Assembly (NCBI RefSeq): GCF_000499385.1 | Contig: NW_013652137.1 | Location: 160,099-224,098 of the forward strand | Direction of reading: 5' to 3' | Length of the DNA stretch: 64,000 bases | Source: Eimeria necatrix | Lineage: Eukaryota; Apicomplexa; Conoidasida; Eucoccidiorida; Eimeriidae | Part shown: positions 56,726-64,000 of the stretch, one piece after another | Layout of the letters: every line of letters begins with the position of its first letter | How positions within the stretch are numbered: position 1 is the first letter of the stretch | Position numbers and translations under genes: made by a program | The notes under the pieces: model-generated | What the model was told of the DNA's origin: nothing | Database searches by the model: none | What the model saw: only the letters and a program-made list of their open reading frames with translations

Positions 56726-59700
56726 ACCTTTTAAACCATTTCTATATTTAGACTTTGTTCCTGGAGCAAGCGCGGAATTTGCTCTTGAAAAGCTGCAAGA
56801 CACAGCGCGCGAACGACGAAGCTGCAGCTCCACACTAGGCAGCTCTGGCCGTACAGTCTGCCTCTAAACTATAGGCTTTCCTGAGTTGATCTGCAACCAT
56901 AACACTAAACTCGGTGGAAAGCAGAGCCTGGATCTCGAAACTAGGCATGCATCCTTCGTGCCCACGATGGTTGGAATGTTCCTGGAATGAGAGGCTCTAC
57001 AAGTGCCTCACTGGCATATTTCTGGGACATTTCAAAGGACGCGTTGGCTGCAGCAAGCGCTGCTGCGTCGGCAGCAGCTGCTGCAGCAGCAGCTCTTACA
57101 GCTGCAGCTGCCACAGCAGTCAGCAGCTGCAGCAGAAGGTGGATTCGATGGGTGCTGGTGCACATCACACGAAACGTTTGATGGGCATTCAGGCTGATTT
57201 CGAACGGTGAGGCAGTGCAGAGAATGCTTGGGAGCAGGGGCAAGTGGCGAGCAGGAAATTTGTGCGGCTGCTTTCGCTGCCGCTGCTGTCATGTGTTGTT
57301 GCTGCTGCTGCTGGTTGCAGCGGGTCCAACAACTAATGGCAGCAGAGATACGCAAGAGCGGCGCTGGCGCTTCCCTTTTTTCCCCCCACGCCATTAACGG
57401 ACACAGCAGCAACTCGGGCCGCTGCAGCTGCTTCTTGTGCTGTTGAAGGCGCTGAGGCTTTCCAAACAAACCAATGCAGCTGCAGCAGCAGCACCTGCTT
57501 TGAGCGGCTCTGAGTGCAAGTCAGGCTGCCTTAACAGGCACTGCAGTGTAGCTGCTTGTTTTTGTGTACTGCCTCGGCATCAGTAGGCGGAACTCAAGAA
57601 GATCCTAACGCAGTGACTTGACTGCTTAGGAGCACAGTTATTGCACTCCTTTAAGCCTTGACTGCAGACCGCAAGATTTGCTGCGGTGGCATCTGGTGCT
57701 GCAGGAGCGAACAGCTGCTGGTTGCAGCGCTGCGGGTTGCTGCTGACGGTGCCCCATCCCCCATAATTGCTGTCTGTGGGGCAGAGTGAAGTTTGTATGC
57801 TTCCCTTGCTGGCGGGCTATTTGAGTCAGACTGTTGGCTGCGTTGCTGTATGTCTAAGGGTAATTCGAATTTGCTTTTATATGTCACTTCGCGTAGTTGC
57901 TGCTGCTGGCCTTGTTTGCTGTTACAGGCTTTCGCCAGGCAGCAGCACAACAAAAAATTCGAAATATCAAAAAATTGCAACCAGCAGGCAAAGCGAAGGC
58001 TGCCTCTGGCGTACTGGCCGCAGAGCCTCACATAGCGACACGACAGCAGCAGCAACAGCTGCAGAAGCTGCTGCCACTGCAGCAGCCCGAACTTATGAAG
58101 CCGGCAGGGCCGTTTTCATCGCTGCCATTGTTTCGCCTGCTGTTGTGCTGCTGCAACTATGGTGCTGCTGCTCCTGCTAGCAGCTCAATTGAAGGATCGA
58201 AATAAGGCACCGACCTCGCCTGCAGCAGCACTGTGCCGCTCAAAGCAAAAACCTGAACTGCAACGTAACAACGAACATAATAGGCAGTCCCTAGAGATTA
58301 AAGAGGCCTTTGCAATTGTACATCCCTACAATGTTGCAGGAGACCCACCACCAAACAGAGGATAAGCGGCGGCAGCAGCGGCTGCAGTAGCAGCTACTGC
58401 TGCTGCTGCAGGCCGCGCTACCCCGACTGCTCTTCCTGCTGCTGCAGCAGAGGCAAGGATGCGTGCACAAGATACCACATGCATCTCCGCAGCCCTCACA
58501 TGACGTCCACCACGCTTGACTTTGCTGCTGCTGTTGTTCCAGCAGCTGTTTCTGTTGGCGCTGCAATGCGCCGCCTGTCATTGCTCTTGGCAGCCCCAGC
58601 TTCCGGAGGGCCGTGTTAAGCACCTAGAGCAACGCAGGGAGGGTAGCAGAAGTCAGCATCAGCAGCAGCAGCAGCAAAAGCGCAGCAGCAAAAACATAAA
58701 CCGGGCAGTAATCAGTTTCCGGGACAATTTAAATAATTCTTAGATCGCAGTAGAGGACCTGAAACAAATGAACAAATGACGCAGCTAACCTGAACGCGTT
58801 CGTGCTTGGAAGTCACTCCCACGAGGCGGGAACCGCTGCCATCTGCAACTGCAGTAGCAGCCCAAACAGCAGCAGCAAAAGTAATATGAAATCGAGCACG
58901 CCACGCAGTGGCAGCAGCATTGGCTGCGTCACTGCTGCAGCAGTGGCTGCGTCGCTGCAGTGGGAGTGGCTATGTTGCTGAAGCAAAAGACGCTATGTCA
59001 CTGCAGCAGCAGTGGCTGCGTCACTGCAGTGGTAGTGGCTGCGCCAGACAGACCTAAGGCCTGGTATTTTTCTTTAAGAGGTATTTTCCTGCCTGTCCTC
59101 AAGTCGAAGAGCTGGGCGTGGACATCGCTGCAGCAGCAACAGCAGCAGCAGCAAGATGGCGCCTCTGTTGTGCGGCTTTGTACGTCTAGTATATTTCGTG
59201 CTGCTTTTGGCTATTGTGCCTTCCCGTTTTCTGAGGGAACTCTGCCCCTTTTCTTTTTTCCCTTAGCCTCCAGCTATTGTTTTATTAGCATTTCCTAGCT
59301 GCCTGCGACCTGTGTGTAGCTGCTTCCCCTGTGGTTGCGTGCTGCTGTCTAATGCTGCTGCTCGTGGGCGCTCTGTGCGCAGCTTCTCTGTCGCTGCTGC
59401 TGCTGCTGCGCTGCTGCAGGGCTCCGCCGCCAGCAGGCAGCAGGCCAGTGGAGGCCGCAGAGCAAGTGCAGCAAAAACAAAGGCCCACTGCCGACAAAAA
59501 GGTGAGATGCATTTAGGAAAAGGCAGCAGCAAACAGTACAAGCAGAGCCCAAATGCGAAGATGCAGCAGCAAGCAAAGCAGCACAGACAGTGACACTGGC
59601 TTGCCTGTTGCACAACAGCAGACCTGACGAGAGGCAAATCTGCAGCCGCCGCCACGCCCACTTTGCTGCTGCTCTCGGCGCTGCTTCCCGCAGCCACAGC

Positions 59701-60663
59701 AGCACAAAGACCCAAGGAGGGCCCCCATGACCTCCCCGCACGTGGGTTACTTGCCAGGAAGGCGGGGGCCTTCCGGCCCCAACAGCAGCAGCAGCCGCAG
59801 CAGCTTCAGCAACTCGTTGCTGCTCAGAATGTAAAGGTAGAGAGCCAGCTGGGGAAAGCACCCCAAACAGCAGACTGCCCAGGGACAGACCAGCAGCTAT
59901 CAGCAACGCCGATTTGTTTATTTTTTGCGGCTCACTGCCACCAGTTGGGAGCTGCTGCTCCCTGCTGGAAATGACCGGCTGCTGCTGCTGGCGCTGCTGC
60001 TGCTTTTGCTGCTGCTGCTGCTCTGAACGCAAGCCAAGAAGGTCCCTGCAGGTCTCCAAAGACACGTGGCGACATTCGAGGCAGGAAATCCCGGCATGCC
60101 ATTTCCTGAGTGCCACAACAGCAGCGCCAGCAGAAGCAGAGGCAGCAGTAGCAGACGAAGCAACAGCAGACGCAGCAGCAGCAGACGCCAATGTGGAACT
60201 CTTCAAAAAAGCCATGCAAAACCTCCTGCAGCTGGCGCCGTAGCAGCCACGGAACACAAATCCCAGCAGCAGCGGCGACAGCACGCGAAGCAGCAACGTT
60301 AACAGCAGCAGCAAGTGCCGCAGCTGCTGCAGCAGCCTCTGGTGTATGGACAGCTCACCCCTCGGTGCAGCGGGCTACAGCTGCCAGCTTCCCCAGCCGC
60401 AGCAAACGCTTGTGCTTCTGCTGCCACTGGAGTCTTTGCTGCTGCAGCGGGAGCGCGGCCTGCCCCCAGGCTCTCTTCAGCAGACAGAAGCAGTGGATGG
60501 TAAGGGAGTCTTCAAGCCCGAAGCAAACCCAGGGGCCCTGCAGTAGCAGCAGCAGCAGCAGCAGCAAATAGTAGGCAGCACAGAGTCGGCGCCCCGAAGC
60601 AGCAGCATTAATTCGCGCTGCAGCAGCCATGGCAGGCCAGTGAGCTACCGCAAGGGAACCGGT

Positions 60664-60697
<34 letters not shown>

Positions 60698-60741
60698 CTG
60701 GCTCAAGCCTAACTAGATGCAACTGGTCCACTACCTCCAGC
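56726..60741. other. CAG/CTG-rich interval with uncertain exons
   Basis: About 4 kb dense in CAG/CTG triplets, open in several frames at once, so open-frame length means little. Segments that read like real exons are minus 58623-58500 (listed separately), minus around 60245-60180 (RRQLQEVLHGFFEEFHIG) and minus 60160-60000 (CLECRHVSLETCRDLLGLRS). They might belong to one minus-strand gene, but the joints could not be fixed. The plus-strand reading of the same DNA around 60180-60243 (DANVELFKKAMQNLLQ, then stop) is equally open. Confidence 0.4.
58500..58623 (-). CDS. Isolated candidate exon, Gln-rich helix
   Basis: Bounded by an acceptor (CTCTAG) at 58624-58629 and a GTGAGG donor at 58499-58494. 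It reads VLNTALRKLGLPRAMTGGAL followed by a Gln-rich helix. It looks like an internal exon of a minus-strand gene, but no partner exon was placed with confidence. Confidence 0.3.
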
Positions 60742-60961
60742 CTAAACTGCAGCAAAATGCCAAAACTGCAGCAAAATGAAACTTACAGAGAGACAGCCAG
60801 CTGTGACTCCAACTTCCCCAGTGGCTATTCTTCGAGGGGGCCCCACGCGGAGGACAGGACCCTGCAGCAGTTCCTGGGGGCCCCCCTCTGCTGCGCCTGG
60901 CTGCTCACGCCCGGTGCAGCAGCAGCAGCTGCTGCAGCGGCTGCTCCTGGTGGCCCTGTTA

Positions 60962-60992
<31 letters not shown>

Positions 60993-61951
60993 GTCTGTTG
61001 CGTCTGCTGGGAGCGTCTACGCACCACAAACGGCCCTGCGGAACACGCAGTTCCGGGTCATCCCCACGGACGTCTTCATCACTTTCGTCACTGCTGCTGC
61101 TGCTGCTCCTGTTGCTGCCGCTGCTCTCCCGGCTGCTGCTGCTGCCTCTGCGGCTTTCTACTTGAACGCTTCCGCGCCCAGCCGCTTCAGGGGGTGAGAC
61201 TACAGCGCTGCTGCTGTCGTGTTCGCTGTCATCACTCCCGCTGCTGCTGCTGCTGCTGCGTCTGCTGTTGCTGCTGCTGCTGTGCGGGCTCTGCTCTTCA
61301 CTAAACGGCCACGTCTCATAAGTCCCTAGAAAAAACCTGGGAAGTGCAACAATATATTCTGGTGAAGAAAGAAGTATGTAGCCGTTTTCTGCTGCTGGCA
61401 GGGACAGGCCTGTCCCTGCTCGCCACTGGAGCTGCTGCTGCTGCTGCTGTTCCTGCCGCTGCCGCTTCTGCTGCGGCTGCTGCTGCTGATCATCCTGCTG
61501 CTCATGGTGTTGCTGCTGCTGCTGTCGCTGCTGCTGCTGCTGCTGTGCCATTCTACGGCGGGCAACCCGAACTGCCGTCGGAAGCACATCAAGAGTCTCC
61601 GGGGCCATCAGCTTCAGCGACCGCCCCTGGCCAACCAGCAGCAGCTCTTTGAGAACCCATTTGCTGCAACTGCTGCTGCAGCACACGCAGCAGCAGCAGC
61701 TGCTGCTGCCTGTGCTGCTGTTGTGCTGCTGGCTATGAACTGGCAAAGTCGCAGTGGCGAGGCTGTGTAGCTGCGGGCAATGGCGGCGAAAGAGGCGCAG
61801 AGGCCTAGCAGGACTCCAGCTGAAGAGCTGGTGCAGCAGCAGCTGCAGCAGTAGCAGCAATGAAAACAGACAAAGAGGCACGCAGGCAGCACAAAGGAAA
61901 ACCAAGAAGATGAGGACACGCATACACATCTTGTAAGAGCAACAAAGTCAA

Positions 61952-61983
<32 letters not shown>

Positions 61984-62312
61984 GCTGTGGCCACAGCGGC
62001 AAGTGTAGCTGCACTGGGAGCGTCACCACTCCGGCATGGCTGCAGCTGCTGCAGCTGCTGTAGCAGATTCTGGTAGTGAAACTGCGTCTGCGTCTGCTGC
62101 TGTTGCTGCTGTTGCTGCTGTTGCTGCTGGTGCTGTTGCTGCTGCTGCTGCAAAGTGCTGCTGCAGGGGCTCACTTGGGGTGCCTCCGCAGGCGCCCAGT
62201 AAGGGAAGGCGATGCAGCCCGACTGTACGGACAGCTGCGGAGGGGCTCGCAGCCACAGCGCCTGCTCGTAGTTGTGTTCAGACACAGCGAGCGCTGGCAG
62301 CAGCGGCAGTTC

Positions 62313-62358
<46 letters not shown>

Positions 62359-62975
62359 TGGCGGTGCCCGTGCTGCTGCGGAGGGAGCAACATGTAGTCG
62401 TCATGTTGACGCAGCACGGCTACCAGCGGTAAGACACCGCCGCCTCCGCCGCGGCTGCTGCTGCTGCTGCTGCTGCTGGTCATGTTCAAAGAAGGCTGCG
62501 GTGTGGAATGGAAGACCCTTGGCTGCTGCTGCTGAAAAGCCGCAGCAGCCACGCCACCAGCAGCAGCACTTGCTGCTGAATCTGCGGCGCCGACGAAGGG
62601 AACGGCAGAGCCTGCTCCCCGTGCGGCAGCAGCTGGCCTGCTTAGTGGGGCGGCAGCAGCAGCAGCAGCTGCAGCAGGAACAGCACGCGTTGGCGCTAAG
62701 GAGGGCTGGTATACCGAAACTCCTCCTTCTGTTTGTCTCAAAACGAAACACCAGCTTCCTAAAGAAACAGACACAAAACTGGTGGCACGCAGTTGCCAGC
62801 AACCGCAGCAGCCGCAGCAGCAACAGGGCCAATCGCAGCAGCAGCAGCAGCAGCAGCAGCAATATAATGGCACTCACCACCCCGTGAGATGAGGAGGCAG
62901 TCAGTGGCAAAGTTCCAGCCCCAATGGAGGGCGCCTACGAAGTCCAGAGTCAGCGAGGCCTCAGCTGCAGCTGCA
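60742..62975 (-). CDS. Gln/Ser/Ala-rich protein of unknown family (5' end beyond resolved part)
   Basis: Two exons join in phase. One ends at 62878 (TLDFVGALHWGWNFATDCLL then ISRG). The next is 62728-61926 (EGGVSVYQPSLAPTRAV). The latter continues with RVFHSTPQPSLNM, VLRQHDDYMLLPP, a long poly-Gln, LAVSEHNYEQALWLRAPPQL, SGCIAFPYWAPAEAP, a second poly-Gln and IDFVALTR. A further open stretch, 61676-60742, reads KWVLKELLLVGQGRSLKLMA, PETLDVLPTAVRVARRRM, another poly-Gln, EYIVALPRFFLGTYETWPFS, then Ser/Glu/Arg-rich tracts and a stop. Its joint to the previous exon was not settled. Short conserved-looking islands separated by homopolymers suggest a globular, perhaps beta-rich, protein stretched by triplet expansions, but I cannot name the family. 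Upstream exons lie at or beyond 63 kb. Confidence 0.5.
62305..62360. repeat. (CTG)n microsatellite, poly-Gln on minus strand
   Basis: An almost uninterrupted CTG run read as CAG (Gln) in the minus-strand Gln-rich gene. The opposite strand reads poly-Leu or poly-Ala, depending on frame. Confidence 0.9.
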
Positions 62976-63154
62976 GCTGCAGCTGCAGCTGCTGTTGCTT
63001 CAACTGAACCTGCTGTAGGAGCAGCAGCAGCAGCTGCTCCTGCTGCTGGAGCCCCTGCTGCTGGATCCGCTGCTGCTGCCTCTTCTAGGTAAGGCCCGAG
63101 AGAGCTCGGCTGTTGGCCGTCTGCTAAGGACGGCGAAGCTGCGTTCTTTGGTGA

Positions 63155-63211
<57 letters not shown>

Positions 63212-64000
63212 AGGCGCGACGAGGCTCCGTGGGGGCCTGGTTCGAAGCCACCAGCAGCGCCTCAGGCGCATAAAGAAAGACGCGTGCTGCTGCAGCGAAA
63301 GCTGAGGGGCCTTTTGGGCTAGTTGGGGGCCCCTGCAGCAGCAGCAGCAGCAGCAGCAGCAAAAAGGTGGTGGCCCCTCACAAGCGGGCCCCACTTGCTT
63401 GGGGCCTCTAGCTGCGCTGCTAGCTGCTGCTGGTGGCGGGGGACTCTCGAGTCTTAGCAGCTTCCTTTTGTCCCCTGTGTCTTCTCGCTGGTCTGCTGCT
63501 GCTGCTGCTGCTGCTGCTCTTGTGGCGGCGGCGGGGGGTTCTCGGCGTGCAGCAGCAGCAGCTGCTCCTGCTGTTCTGGGGGCCGCTGCTTTTGCTGCGG
63601 TGCGATTGCAGCAGCGGCAGCAGCAGCAGCAGCAGCAATTAGAACCTGCGGTGCAAGAGCAAAGAAAGGGAAAGAGCCCATAAAGCAGCAGCGCAGCAGA
63701 GCAGCAAGAAGAGCAGCAGCAACAGAAGCAGCAAAAGCACCGAAAGAAGCAGAAGCAGCAGCAACGGGCGCAGCAGCAAACAGCAGCAGCAGCTGGCTTT
63801 TCTGTGGCCGTTGCTGCTGCTGCAGCTGCTGTTGCTGCCACTGCACCAGGCGCAGTAACAGGCGCAGCAGCAAACAGCAGCAGCAGCTGCTGCAGCTAAC
63901 AGCAGCAGCTGCTGATGCAAGGACTGTTGCTGCCAGTGCACCAGACGCAGGCACGGGCGCAGCAGCAAACAGCAGCAGCAGCTGCTGCTGCTCACCTGGG
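62976..64000. other. Right-edge CAG/CTG repeat field
   Basis: Dominated by triplet runs, including an exact-looking (TGC)n of about 53 bp at 63158-63210, a CAG run near 63337-63361, CTG near 63496-63516 and CAG near 63617-63638. Also present are degenerate 50-60 bp duplications such as the GCGCAGCAGCAAACAGCAGC units at 63770, 63860 and 63960. Open frames on both strands are Ala-, Gln-, Ser-, Cys- or Leu-rich artefacts of the repeats. Some of it may encode the N-terminal part of the minus-strand Gln-rich gene. Confidence 0.6.
63158..63210. repeat. Longest pure (TGC)n run
   Basis: About 17-18 uninterrupted TGC triplets, the longest pure run in the window. On the minus strand it reads poly-Ala, poly-Gln or poly-Ser depending on frame. 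Confidence 0.95.

Noticed and set aside
60640..61197. 185-codon plus-strand frame rich in Ala and Cys
   Set aside because: It overlaps the Ser-rich C-terminal part of the minus-strand Gln-rich gene and consists mostly of translated CTG/GCA runs.
1..64000. tRNA, rRNA, CRISPR arrays, insertion sequences or viral genes
   Set aside because: A visual scan found no tRNA-like T-loop with matching stems, no ribosomal sequence, no spaced direct-repeat array and no transposase or viral motif. A tRNAscan and Rfam search would be needed to be certain.

Overview
The window looks like nuclear DNA of a coccidian apicomplexan, most likely Eimeria. The reasons are intron-dense genes with GTRAG donors and short introns, very long CAG/GCA/CTG runs that encode poly-Ala, poly-Gln and poly-Ser in whichever frame is read, a telomere-like AAACCCT stretch inside an intron, and orthologues of eukaryotic and apicomplexan proteins. 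Nothing bacterial or viral was recognised. Because the genes are split, I built models by matching donor/acceptor sites and checking that exon phases add up. Models that close in phase are marked as such in the entries.

Layout: (1) 0.2-2.5 kb, + strand, a JmjC/cupin hydroxylase of JMJD7 type. (2) 5.6-7.7 kb, + strand, the Rieske iron-sulfur subunit of the mitochondrial bc1 complex (5 exons, 390 aa). (3) 11.5-17.4 kb, + strand, a 9-exon orphan protein of about 1467 aa. (4) 17.9-18.3 kb, - strand, intronless mitochondrial pyruvate carrier MPC1. (5) 20.1-21.7 kb, - strand, a secreted Ser/Thr/Tyr-rich repeat protein. (6) 23.4-25.6 kb, + strand, an ankyrin-repeat protein converging on a small orphan gene (25.8-26.7 kb, - strand). 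(7) 28.8-31.3 kb, - strand, a coiled-coil protein. (8) 31.8-39.8 kb, - strand, a 19-exon, 1357-aa protein with a split SET domain, a coiled coil and a Cys/His zinc-binding motif. (9) about 43.6-49.2 kb, - strand, an SPX-EXS phosphate exporter of the XPR1/PHO1/SYG1 family. (10) 53.3-56.7 kb, + strand, the ER O-fucose beta-1,3-glucosyltransferase B3GLCT, ending in HDEL. (11) 60.7-63 kb, - strand, an unrecognised Gln/Ser/Ala-rich protein.

The DNA changes character along the window. Roughly 1-48 kb is repeat-poor, apart from some short palindromes and small tandem duplications. From about 48.9 kb to the right edge it becomes saturated with CAG/CTG triplets, both in genes and between them. This fits the repeat-poor/repeat-rich segmentation described for Eimeria chromosomes.

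The genes are not an operon. Two themes recur: mitochondrial energy metabolism (Rieske protein and MPC1) and chromatin or protein-hydroxylation enzymes (SET and JmjC). B3GLCT belongs to the O-fucose pathway that modifies thrombospondin-repeat invasion proteins in related parasites. The features most worth a second look are three palindromes (two of them inside introns of the SET gene), the poly-Ala insertion in the B3GLCT catalytic domain, the SET/coiled-coil/zinc architecture, and a 15-bp degenerate minisatellite that is open on both strands.
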